This document shows positions 36,456-46,300 of a DNA stretch of 64,000 nt, in pieces (the first letter of the stretch is position 1; the number at the start of each line of letters is the position of its first letter). The translations under genes were made by a program, and so were the position numbers. The notes under the pieces were generated by a model, which did no database searches, was not told where the DNA came from, and saw only the letters and a list, made by a program, of their open reading frames with translations. This DNA is from Piper betle. Taxonomy: Eukaryota; Streptophyta; Magnoliopsida; Piperales; Piperaceae. The stretch covers positions 57,930 through 121,929 of the forward strand of contig JAURVB010012350.1 in NCBI GenBank assembly GCA_033002965.1. Direction: 5' to 3'.

Positions 36456-38377
36456 CTAACATGGTAAAGGTGGACAAGTTCATCTATTCTGCCAATTTTG
36501 TTTTATTAGATATGGAGGAAGATAAAGATGTACTAAATATCATGGGTCTCCCATCCTTGCAACTGGACAAACTTTGATAGATGTGGCTGCCGAAGAATTG
36601 ATTATGAGAGTTCATGTTGAACAAGTATTCAATATTTTTCAGGAAATGATGTACCCTGAGTAAAAAGATGATTAGTTTTTAGTCACCGCCATTCATGGGG
36701 CTGTTGTTGGCATTCTAGAGAATCATCAATCATTAGACCCCCGGAGCAAGCTCTAGTTTGTGATGATTTAGTTTCTTAGGACGATGAAGAACTTGTTGAT
36801 ATGAAAGCTTTGTTGGATACACAATCAAACGTAACCAAGGAGCGTGTTCAAGTCGAGCTTTTTTCTGTGAAGAATCGATAAATCAAAGTGAACATACCAC
36901 CTGTTATTCAACCTCCAAAGCTGGAATCAAATTCTTTGCCCAAGTACTTGAGATATGCATTTTTTGGAAACTCTAATATTATATTTATGATTGTTTCTTC
37001 TTCATCAATGCCTCACAGGAAGAAAAACTATTGAGAATTCTAAGGAAGATCAAGCTGTCTATGGGGTGGATCATTGCTGATAATTGAGGCATTTGCTTGC
37101 ATGTATGCCTGCACAAGATTCTTTTCAAAGATAAACACAAATCTTCAGTAGACCAACGAAGACGTCTCAATCCCATTATGAAGGAGATACTGAAGTTGTT
37201 AGATGCTGGAATCATCCACCCAATATTTAATAGCTCTTGGATAAGTTCTATCCAATGTGTGCCTAAAAACGGAGAAATGATTGTAGTGCCCTACCAGAAC
37301 AATGTGCTAATACCTACATGAACAATTACTTATTGGAGGGTATGTATGGACTACACAAAACTTCATAAATTACAAGGAAGGATCAATCAGATGATGGATA
37401 AATTAGCGGTCAAGAGTATTATTGCTTCTTAGATGGCTACTCCGGTTACAACCATATTGTTATTCATCCAGAGGATCAAGAGAACGCTACATTCACATCT
37501 CCATATGGAACATTTACTTTCAGAAGGGTGCCCTTAGTTTATGCAATGCATCAGGCACATTTTAAAATGTATGTTGTCTATCGTCTTAGACATGATTGAA
37601 AATGGTATGGAAGGTTTAATGGATGACTCCTCAGTCTTTGGGTGTGCTTATGATGAATATTTAGAAGCCCTTGAAAAAATTTTACAAAGATGTGAAAGTT
37701 CTAACTTGGTACTGAATTGGGAAAAATATCATTTTATGGTTCAAGAAGGATTCGAGCTAGAACATAAAGTTTCAAGCACAAGCCTAGAAGTGGAGAGAGC
37801 CAAAATAGAAGTTATTGAGAAACTGCCACCACCTGTCATAGTGAAGGGTGTTAAAAGTTTCTTAGGCCATACAAGATTATACAAGAGATTTATTAAGGAC
37901 TTTTTAAAAATTGGAAAACTATTGAGCAATTTGTTTGAAAAGGATGCAATATTCAAGTTTGATTGGGCATGTTTGCAAGCTTTTAAAGAATTGAAATCAA
38001 AACTGACATCTGCTCGATTGGTCAATGCCTTTTAAGTTGATGTGTGCTGCAATAGACAATACCATCGGTGTATTTTTGGGCCAGTGCCTAAACAAGCTTT
38101 TCCACACTACTATGCAAGTAAGACACACAATGAGAATCATAAAAAGTACACCACCATTGAAAAAGAATTGCGGGTCGTGATGTATGCTCTTGAAAAATTT
38201 AGATCTTATGTGATTGGTGCTAAGGTCATTGTGAACACATATCATTCCACATTGATCATTTAACATTAAAGCACTTTCTTGCAAAGAATGATGTTAAGTT
38301 AAGGCTTATTCCTTGGGTGTGGTTATTACAAGAATTTGACGTGGAGAGTCAAGCTAAAAAGGGATCTGAAAATGTAG
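36456..38377 (+). pseudogene. Athila-like pol: protease, RT and RNase H remnant
   Basis: Order of blocks: post-protease VDKFIYSANFVLLDMEEDKD (36468-36530); RT entry EEKLLRILRKIKLSMGWI (37020-37070); RRRLNPIMKEILKLLDAGII (37160-37215), then CVPKNGE and a CMDYTKLHK block; an RT core in which the catalytic region reads MDDSSVFG (37620); NLVLNWEKYHFMVQEG (37700-37750); FLGHTRLYKRFIKDF (37855); and RNase H TTIEKELRVVMYALEKFRSY (38150-38210). The phrases and order are those of Athila-type Ty3/gypsy elements. The usual F.DD motif is altered, and many stops and frameshifts are present. It is interrupted at 38383 by a TRIM and resumes at 38985. Confidence 0.8.
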
Positions 38378-38382
38378 TATCT

Positions 38383-38979
38383 TGTTGGGTTTATCCCACA
38401 TCGGTTGTAGAGGTTGTTGGTGACTTGTATATAGGCTAATGTGAAAGCCTTAATTCCTGAGCTAGCTTTTGGATTAAGAGAGGCCTGGGACACCTATTGT
38501 GAGTTTCCTTTGGTTGTTTAAAAGTCCCTTTTGGTGGCCCGAATAGCCCAACAGTAGTTTTGGAGCTTGGTTGGGGGCCCAAAGGGCCTAACAAGTGGTA
38601 ATAGAGCCAAGTTCGAGTCGGGTTTACCTACGCCAATTATTATTGTTTCTTTCATGGGTTCCACCTAATGATTTAAAGAAGAGTTTACGAGGTGGGTGTC
38701 GTCTGATTTAAGGGGAGTGTGTCAAACAATGATGGTTTTGGGCCACGCCCGATGTGTGAAGGGGAGTTGTTGGGTTTATCCCACATCGGTTGTAGAAGTT
38801 GTTGGTGACTTGTATATAGGCTAATGGGAAAGCCTCAATTCTTGAGCTAGCTTTTGGATTAAGAGAGGCCCATATGACACCTATTGCGAGTTTCTTTTGG
38901 TTATTTAAAGTCTCTTTTGGGGGCCCAAAGGGTCTAATAGTAGTTTTGGAGCTTGGGTGGGAGCCCAAAGGGCCCAACA
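38383..38979 (+). mobile_element. TRIM element (terminal-repeat retrotransposon in miniature)
   Basis: LTRs at 38383-38593 and 38768-38979 (211 and 212 bp) both start TGTTGGGTTTATCCCACATC and end GGGCC.AACA. Three bases after the left LTR is TGGTAATAGAGCCAAG (38596-38611), an initiator-Met-type primer-binding site. GAAGGGGAGT (38758-38767) is the polypurine tract. The 174-bp interior has no gene, so the element would need proteins from an autonomous element. Flanks TATCT (38378-38382) and TAGAT (38980-38984) are an imperfect target duplication. It lies in the RNase H-IN part of the Athila-like pol. Confidence 0.92.
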
Positions 38980-38984
38980 TAGAT

Positions 38985-39640
38985 GACCATTTGTCAAGGC
39001 TGGAAAATGAGGAATAGGTGGATGAAATTATACCAATTCAGGATAGTATTCCAAATGAACTACTATTCCGGATTAGTGCCTGAAACTTACAATGGTTTGC
39101 TAATTAAGCCAATTTCCTCAATCTTACAATGGTTTGCTAATTAAGCCAATTTCATAGTTGGTCAAGTACTTCTATCAGATTTTTCACCCCAGTAAAAGAA
39201 GAAATTTTTAAATAATGTCTATAATTATTATTGGGATGATCACTATCTATTTATAATATGCAGTACTCATATTATTAGAAGATGTATTCCAGATATGCAA
39301 TGTTATACATCATTGCCATACTTCAACCAATTGTGGACATTTTGGAGGGGAAAGAACACTCGTGAAGGTGTTACAATTCGGATTCTACTGGCCAATATTA
39401 TTCAAGGATGCCATTCATTTTTTATGCATTTTGATAAATATCAAGGATGTGACATTTTCGGCGGCAGGAAATGCCCTTGCATGGAATTATGTTTCAAAAT
39501 GGGTAGAAGCAGCTGCCTTTCCAACAAATGATTCTAAAGTGGTGATCATGTTTTTGAAAAAGAACATATTCACAAGATTTGGAACACCAAGATCTATCAT
39601 TAGTGATCATGTTTGTCATGAGTCAGTCTACTACCAAATC
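38985..39640 (+). pseudogene. Athila-like integrase remnant (continuation)
   Basis: It resumes with DHLSRLENEE (the RNase H end), then the YYWDDHYLF-like block near 39225 and an integrase zinc region near 39280-39380 (CIPDMQC, then GHFGGERT-like and VLQFGFYWPILFKDA). KWVEAAAFPTNDSKVVIMFL is at 39498-39557 and FGTPRSIISDH at 39578-39612. The integrase core stretch containing the first catalytic Asp is deleted between the zinc region and KWVEA. A 37-bp tandem duplication lies at 39085-39152. The frame is broken several times. Confidence 0.8.
39085..39152. repeat. 37-bp tandem duplication in the Athila-like remnant
   Basis: CTTACAATGGTTTGCTAATT and the following AAGCCAATTTC occur at 39085 and again at 39122, almost identical, so this duplication is younger than the decay around it. 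Confidence 0.9.
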
Positions 39641-39661
39641 TTGTGAATATGTAGACTGACT
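39621..39661. repeat. Perfect 11-bp inverted repeat at the Athila/chromovirus junction
   Basis: AGTCAGTCTAC (39621-39631) and GTAGACTGACT (39651-39661) are exact reverse complements around a 19-nt loop. Athila-like integrase similarity ends just before it and chromovirus integrase similarity begins just after it. Confidence 0.85.
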
Positions 39662-40072
39662 TATTCCGGCCCAAGACAAAGATCGGATAATTGTTAGCTT
39701 GGAATCGATTGAAGAAACTGGTAAGCAAGTTGAGTTAATATAGAAGAGAATGAGAGAGGCTCAAGATAGACAATAGTCTTATACAGATTTAAAGAGAAGG
39801 CAACTAGATTTCAAGGATGGAGAACCAGTTTTCTTGAAAATATCACCAACTAGATGTGTTATGGGATTTGGAAAATTCCATCATGCATATCATGTGTTGA
39901 AGAAGTATGTAGGACCATTTGAGATTCTTAAAAAAGTAGGGGAAATAGCATATCAGTTAGCAATACTACCTACATTAACTTCAACACATTATGTGTTCTA
40001 TATATGTATGTTGAAGAAGTATGATCCAAATGCTTCACACAAAATTGAATACAAAGATCTAGAGACTTGGAA
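39662..40072 (+). pseudogene. Element C: chromovirus integrase C-terminus (part 1)
   Basis: It reads DRIIVSLESIEETGKQVE (39690-39735), MREAQDRQ (39750), RRQLDFKDGEPVFLKISPTR (39796-39855), a KYVGPFEILKKVG block (39904-39942) and LKKYDPNASH (40012-40045). This is the GPY/F module and spacer that precede the chromodomain in plant chromoviruses. It is cut at 40072 by element B and continues at 59409. An extra stretch before KYVGPF (MGFGKFHHAYHVLKK) replaces the usual GKLSPR phrase. Confidence 0.8.
40068..40072. other. Left target-site duplication of element B
   Basis: TGGAA before the left LTR, against TGGGA at 59409-59413 after the right LTR: four of five bases match. The element C reading frame resumes across the pair, supporting the boundaries. 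Confidence 0.75.
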
Positions 40073-40147
40073 TGTAACGACCCGCCCAAACCGGACCGGG
40101 TGTTACCTAAACTATGTAATAATGTAAATGTAACATGTAAGAACATA

Positions 40148-40152
40148 ATAAT
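40148..40152. other. Left target-site duplication of element A
   Basis: ATAAT, identical to 49183-49187. The uninterrupted site is preserved in the other LTR of element B, at 56832-56836. Confidence 0.97.
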
Positions 40153-41231
40153 TGTTCGTCCAAATTTTTCACCGCACCCCTCGGCTCAATCATGACGGTT
40201 AACCCAGCCAGTCGTGGTTGAACCCGTGGTTATGCCTAATTTAATAGAAATAAGATACGTGAGATTTATTCGGAAGGAGGGAAAGGGGTACACGAGATTG
40301 AAGAAGACGAAGTGGAGGAAGACGAAGTATTGCATTGAGAAGACGAAGTATTGCATTGAGAAGACGAAGCATTGCATTGAGAAGACGAAGTATTGCATTG
40401 GAGAAGACGAAGTATTGCATTGAGAAGACGAAGTATTGCATTGGAGAAGACGAAGTATTGCATTGGAGAAGACAAAGTCACAAACTTATTGCATTGAGGA
40501 AGACGAAGTTGCTGTTCGCTTACTATAAAGAAGGACGCCATTGCAGGTTGAAGGAGGGGAGGGGCTGGAAAACGGTGTTCCACGCCCAGGCTGCTGGTGC
40601 TAGGAGGAGGACGCCCTACTCCTCCATCCTTGCTTGTTGCTGCCATTGGAGAAGAAGCTCCTCCATCCTTGCTTGTTGCTGCCATTGCCTCCATCCTTGC
40701 TTGTTGCTGCCATTGGAGAAGAAGCTCCTCCATCCTTGCTTGTTGCTGCTAGGAGGAGGATGCCCTACTCCTCCATCCTTGCTTGTTGCTGCCATTGCCT
40801 CCATCCTTGCTTGTTGCTGCCATTGCCTCCATCCTTGCTTGTTGCTGCCATTGGAGAAGAAGCAAGGGGAAGGAAATGTCATGTTGCTGTCTTGCTGATT
40901 AAAGGAATTGCTGAAATACACCCTGCTGCAACTAAGGACGCCATTGAAGGAGACGCCTTGGAGGAGTTATTGCAATCCAGAGGAGGAAGACAATCTTTCC
41001 CTTCTGAAGTTGAAGCAGCATTGCAGTTGCAATTTTCATGCATTCAAGCATGATATGTTTATGGAAATGAATAATTAGGATTGGAAATCGCCATCCCTTG
41101 GATATTTGTGACTCTTTAGTCTCATCACGCTGTCTCTTTGCGCGGCAAGGGCACGTCGGTCCCACCGAACCCTTCCAACCCGACGCGGGAACACTCTAAC
41201 CCGCACCAGCGGACGAACCCGTGCCCGAACA
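40153..41231 (+). mobile_element. Element A 5' LTR
   Basis: TGTTCGTCC...CCCGAACA, 1079 bp. It carries two minisatellites: seven 21-22 bp units (GACGAAGTATTGCATTGAGAA type) at 40321-40472, and about seven units of a CTCCATCCTTGCTTGTTGCTG phrase, read as CTCCATCC then TTGCTTGTTGCTG, at 40616-40860. The long frames here in all phases come from these repeats, not from genes. Confidence 0.95.
40321..40860 (+). repeat. Two minisatellites in the 5' LTR of element A
   Basis: Array 1 has seven near-identical 21-22 bp units. Array 2 has seven 27-39 bp units centred on ATCCTTGCTTGTTGCTGCC, some followed by ATTGGAGAAGAAG. The 3' LTR has six units in array 1 and about six intact units in array 2 plus one diverged unit (CCATCCGTGCTGCTGCAG). 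This accounts for the 32-bp length difference between the LTRs. Confidence 0.9.
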
Positions 41232-41236
41232 TAAAT

Positions 41237-41255
41237 TGGCGACTCCACTGGGGAC
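41237..41255 (+). promoter_or_regulatory. Primer-binding site of element A (tRNA-Arg type)
   Basis: TGGCGACTCCACTGGGGAC, five bases after the LTR end. It resembles the complement of the 3' end of a plant tRNA-Arg, the primer reported for Ogre/Tat relatives, and not the initiator-Met site used by element B and the TRIMs here. Confidence 0.8.
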
Positions 41256-41304
41256 CGTCAAGAGGTAGCAGTGCAGCTTGAAGAGATAGTGTGGATAAAA
41301 GAAA

Positions 41305-42335
41305 ATGGCCCCCGAGACAAGGCATATGGCTAGACAAAGAGGTGCTAGTGAAGGAGAACCTTCTAACGCACCCACAAACCAACCTGAAGTGCAAATACCA
41401 TCCATCACCAGCATGGGCGAGCCAGTCGCCTTGCAAAATGAAAACCCGAACTCGAACGAACAACTTCGAGAACGGGTTAGACAACTTGAATCGGCACTTG
41501 ACGATGCACTCGCCTTAAATAGGCGAGCATCCGTCGCAATGGGAAGTGCATCGAGAAGAGAAGATGCCGACCTAGCAAACCGGTGAAGTCTAGACGAAGT
41601 GGACCAGCCTGCTAACCCACCGATGACAAGTAGTCTTACGACACTATTGGAAAGGCCTTTGGCAACCGCTCCAACAAGTGTGGATTTGTCAAATACCCCT
41701 CAGGTAGATAATATGTTTTCCAATGTCTCGGGATTTATGTCTCAAGCCTCACCCTTGATAATTTCGTCGTCCGAACCAAGTTGGACGCAACACTACCCAA
41801 TTATACCCCCAAGTAGGACTGAAATTAGTCCACTACCACAGTCATCATGGTTCCCACAACCACCCCACTACCCACCACCATACCCGTACCCATGGTATAG
41901 CCCTGCTATCCCTCAATCATCAGTTTCTATGGCATTTCCACCGCCAATCATCACTGCGGTGCCCGCCTCAATGGCGACGCCCTTGATGTCAATGTTTCAG
42001 CCAACAATTCCAGCCACAGTAGCTCCTCTACCAGTTAATTATCCTCCACAAGTCTATCCTGCAACAGTTCCTGTAGCACCAGTCGCACCAGTTGTGCCGA
42101 TTCAGGATTCTCGATTTGATGAGTTAAAAGCCGCGATGGATGCACAAGCCGCATTAATCGCCGCATTGATAGCTCAAAAGGACAAAGAACCTAGTAAAGT
42201 TCTAAAGCGTCTTCGTCCTTTAGCCGATGAAGTTTAGACGGAAATTTTGCCGGAAAAATACAAGCGCCCAACTTTTACGAAGTTCGATGGAGACGGCAAT
42301 CCGGGAGATCATGTCACAATTTTTGAAATTTGAGT
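41305..42335 (+). pseudogene. Element A gag, N-terminal part (interrupted)
   Basis: An ATG at 41305 opens a frame of 93 codons containing a predicted coiled coil (NEQLRERVRQLESALDDALA, residues about 50-69). It stops at TGA 41584-41586. The same frame continues at once as a 212-codon Pro-rich stretch (Pro/Tyr/Thr-rich from 41760 to 42100) to TAG 42235-42237, then runs to TGA near 42332, passing a PEKYKRPTFTKFDGDGNPGD stretch, the usual lead-in to a Tat gag domain. So there are two nonsense codons, then a frame change near 42320-42335 into the next part. Both nonsense codons are consistent with deamination of methylated cytosine. As it stands it cannot make a whole gag. Confidence 0.8.
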
Positions 42336-43321
42336 GTGGAACAATTGTGGCAAATGAAAAATTAAAGTTACAACAATTCCCGGCATCACTTAGCGGTAAT
42401 GCCTTGAGATGGTTCAATAACCGCCCCTCTAGATCAATCAATTCATGGGATGAATTTGTTGAGCAGTTTACAGAACACTTTCAATCCATGGAAATTCCAG
42501 TGACAATTGAGCACTTAAGACAGTGTCGAAGGGAATCGGGTGAAGAATTTGCTACATATGTGAAAAGATTTAGAAGTCTGTCATCTCAGATGAAAGAGAC
42601 CCCTGACATTAAGGAGCTTGTGAAGATTTGTGCAATGAACGCCGGATCAGCTGCATGGTTCTTAAGTGGTGCACAATGCAATACTTTTGAACAATTATTT
42701 GAAAGGGTGTTGATTTTTGAAGAACTTGGAAGGGTTTCTGCTTCTCTGAAAAATGCTAAGGCATCAACCAATGTTGTCACTGAACTTGGAGAATCAAGTC
42801 GGGAAAAACAATTGGAAGGGCCAAGGAATAACAATGAAGATAGAAAGGCTGCGCCCCGACAACGGCGTGAATGGAGAAATATAGAAGATTACACCTTCAA
42901 TGTTGGTGATACTGAAAGGTGGTTTGATGTTTTGGTCAAGCAAGGAAAAATCACTCCCTGGATACCGAAGAATCCACCTAAACCGGAAGATGAAAAGAAA
43001 GAGAATTTTTGCCGGTTTCACCAAATGCTTGGTCATCCAACAATGAAGTGTCGAAATGTAATGGAGAAAATTCAAGAGTTACTCAACAAGGGTGAAATCA
43101 AGTATAAGGCTCCCACAACTCAAAAGGTGCCAACTGCCAATGTCATGACCGCAAGTCATTTGACTTCGTCATGGGATGGGCAAGGCAAAGAAGAGGAAGC
43201 TGAATTAAGCAAGGGAAAAGAGCCCGTGGAAGAGAAGTTAGAAAAAGAAATGCCATCTGGAAAAGCTGAAGTGATAAGTGATGAGAAGAAGCCTTCCTCT
43301 ATCACACCAAAAAGAAGCTGA
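42227..43321 (+). pseudogene. Element A gag, capsid and zinc-knuckle part
   Basis: A 364-codon open frame, of which about residues 28 onward are gag. The retrotransposon gag domain spans LQQFPASLSGNALRWFNNRP (about residues 46-65) through FVEQFTEHF and EFATYVKRFRSLSSQ to AAWFLSGAQ. A zinc-knuckle variant C262-x2-H265-x4-H270-x4-C275 (CRFHQMLGHPTMKC) follows, with His in place of the second Cys, as is common in Tat gags. The C-terminus is Lys/Glu-rich. It ends at TGA 43319-43321 and overlaps pol (from 43278), which is in the +1 frame. The first ~27 residues of this frame are out-of-frame reading of the previous part. Confidence 0.85.
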
Positions 43322-46300
43322 TAGAATGGCAATTGTGAGGAAGCTAAGGAAGACACCCAAGTTAGTGCACATGTTTGACGTGTTGCACTTTTCGCCCGCT
43401 GCCCGTTTCACCGTAGAACAAGCATTGTCGGAGTTTGCTATAAGAAATGGAGAAGATAGTTTCTTCATGAACTCAAGTGGGAGAAAAGACTATATAACGG
43501 ATGTAGAGTCCTTAGGACATCCCTTGCCAGTTTTAACGCAAGTAAACAAGGAACAAAGGGCCCGTACCAACCCGTCTTGGCCACATGCTGATGATACTCT
43601 ACCAATGCCAGTTGGGATCATCACTTTTTCCAATGATGATTTGTGTCACCCTGAACCCAACCATAATAGGCCGTTGTTTGTTAGTGTGGAGCACCGCAAC
43701 AAGCTTATTAGGCGTGCACTCGTGGATCAAGGGTCATCGATTAATATCCTTCCAATGCACGTATTGTTGGAATTAGGTTACACTAAGGAAAACCTTATGC
43801 CTGATGATACTACTATCAATTCAGTGTCTCCCATACCTTGTTCATCATTGGGAACAGTGTGCTTTCATATATCTGTTGGTCCTTTCAGTTTACCGCACAT
43901 ATTCCATGTTCTAAAAATTGATCCCATGTGGCACATGCTTCTAGGCCGACCATGGATTCATGATCACCGATGTGTACCATCTTCCTGGCACCAGTGCATT
44001 AAAGCTGCACCTAGTAAAGGAGGTCAAATCCGAGTCAGGGGACTGAGAAACCCATTTGCTCTGGAGGAAGCGCACTTTGCGGATGCCGCATTCTTCATGG
44101 AGGGGAACGTCCTGAAGTTAGCTCGAGAGCAACCATCTATGCATGCTTATCCTGCCATAATGGATTTGCCAGACTTTATAAAACCAACAGCCAATTATCT
44201 CCCTCCAAGGCCTCCCAAAGTGGCAAAGTTACATCAGTTGTCAGTTCCATCGGTGCCACCCATTTCACCCGGGCCGGAAGCATCACTAGTGCCTTTGAGG
44301 GTTACTGTACATTCAAAACAACCGAGGCAAAAAATCAGAGGAATACCACCCCTTCAAGAGGTGCAAAGTCAAGAAGAAAAAGAGCACATCATATTTGAAG
44401 ATGCCGCCATGGTGCTAGGACAATGGGAAATGCCGGTGGCAAACTTTTGTGAGAAGGAAGTAATTACACTTGACCCAAGCCCGGTCATTTACTTGGAAGA
44501 AGAAGGATGTCTTTCATTTGATGATTCTGAGGTTATAACTTTGGAACCAGAAGAACCAATTACATTGGAATCATTCCCTTATTGCATACCAAGTGAAAAT
44601 GAAGGATCAATGCAATATAAATTTGTGGGAGCAATATCACTTGAAGAGGGATTGCAAGATAAAGAAATACTACAAGCACCAAGCCATTTTGAGGATGGAG
44701 TTACTCTAGCAGCGGAGCGACTTGAGGAAATCAATTTGGGAACCTATCAAAAGCCCCGTCCAACTTTTCTTGGAACGGGTCTAGAAGAAATGGAGAAGCG
44801 ACAACTCATTGACTTACTTAGAAGTTACAAGGATTGTTTTGCATGGTCATATGATGAGATGCCTGGTTTGTCAATCAAGGTCGCTGTACATAGCCTTGCC
44901 GTTAAACCAGGTGTACGGCCAGTAGTCCAAGCCAGAAGAAAGTTTAGCCCACCTATTGAGGCCAAGATCGCAATGGAGATAGAAAAGTTGAAGAAAGCTA
45001 ACTTCATTCGTGAAGTCAAGTACCTGGAATGGTTGGCAAACATTGTCCCTGTGAAGAAGAAAAATGGCCAGATAAGGATTTGTGTAGACTTCCGAGATAT
45101 CAACAAAGCATGCCCCAAGGATGCATTTCCTTTGCCAATTCCTGATATTTTGCTTGACAATGTAGTGGGTTGTCAAATGTTTTCCTTCATGGATGGATTT
45201 AGTGGTTATAATCAAATTCGCATGGCCGTTGAAGACGAGGAAAAAACAGCTTTCTACACGCCTGTTGGGATTTATTGTTATACGGTAATGCCGTTTGGGT
45301 TGAAGAATGCCGGAGCTACCTACCAACGGGCAATGCAATACATTTTTGCAGACATGTTGCATGAGGAAATGGAGGATTACGTGGATGACATAATTGTGAA
45401 GTCGAAAGCAAGAAGTGATCATTGCAAAGTGTTGAGGAAAGTACTTCACCGATGTAGGGTCAACAATTTAAAGTTGAATCCGCAAAAATGTGCTTTCGGT
45501 GTTTCGTCGGGGCAATTTCTTGGATTTTTGGTGCATGAGCGAGGAATACAAGTTGACCCTGCCAAAATTCAAGCTATTAGAGATATGAGTCCACCTACCT
45601 CCTTGCGTCAATTGCAAAGCTTCTTAGGGAAGATCAATTATATACGGAGGTTTATCCCAGACTTGTCTTCAAAAATTTTGCCACTTACTCAACTATTGAA
45701 AAAGGGTAACAAGTTTGAATGGGAAGAAACATGTGGAAAAGCATTTGAAGAGATAAAGATGGGATTGTTAAAGTCTCCAACTTTACTTGCACCAGTACCA
45801 GATAGACCATTAATACTTTATATTTCTCATACAGAGGCAACACTTGCATCCATTTTGGCCCAAGCTGACGACCTTGGGAGAGAAAGACCGGTGTATTATT
45901 TAAGTAGAACAATGACTTCCATAGAACAAAGATACACCAAAATTGAGAAAGCTTGTTTAGCCTTGGTGTTTGCTTCACAGAAGTTGAGACATTATTTCCT
46001 TACACATGAAGTGCATTTAGTGGTACATGACAACCCTGTTCGATACTTGCTCCAGCAACCGGCTTTGTCAGGAAGAGCAGCGAGATGGCTGTGGAAGTTA
46101 ATGGAGTTTGACATTAAGTGTGTCACACAAAAAGCCGTGAAAGGTCAAGCAATTGCCGAGTTGCTCGCCAACCATTCAGCCCCACCCACCGACAAGAAAG
46201 AAGAAGAAGTCCAGTTCAATACCGATAAGGATCTAGTAAAGTGGACTTTGTATTTTGATGGAGCAGCCGTGGGAATGCGAGGAGGAGCAGGATCGACTGG

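Noticed and set aside
38383..38979. Cassandra-type TRIM with a 5S rRNA promoter
   Set aside because: The CCCACATCGG phrase is reminiscent, but I could not find 5S internal promoter boxes in the LTRs.
36456..39640. Envelope-like gene downstream of the Athila-like pol
   Set aside because: Chromovirus sequence follows directly at about 39662; nothing resembling an env-like frame is present.
40214..40898. Long open frames in several phases, up to 187 codons (also 48295-48849)
   Set aside because: They are translations of the LTR minisatellites of element A; repeats with few stop triplets give open frames in all phases on both strands.
43278..43321. Firm claim of programmed ribosomal frameshifting between gag and pol
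   Set aside because: One copy only; a single-base indel in an A-run explains it equally well, so it is listed as a question and not as a feature.
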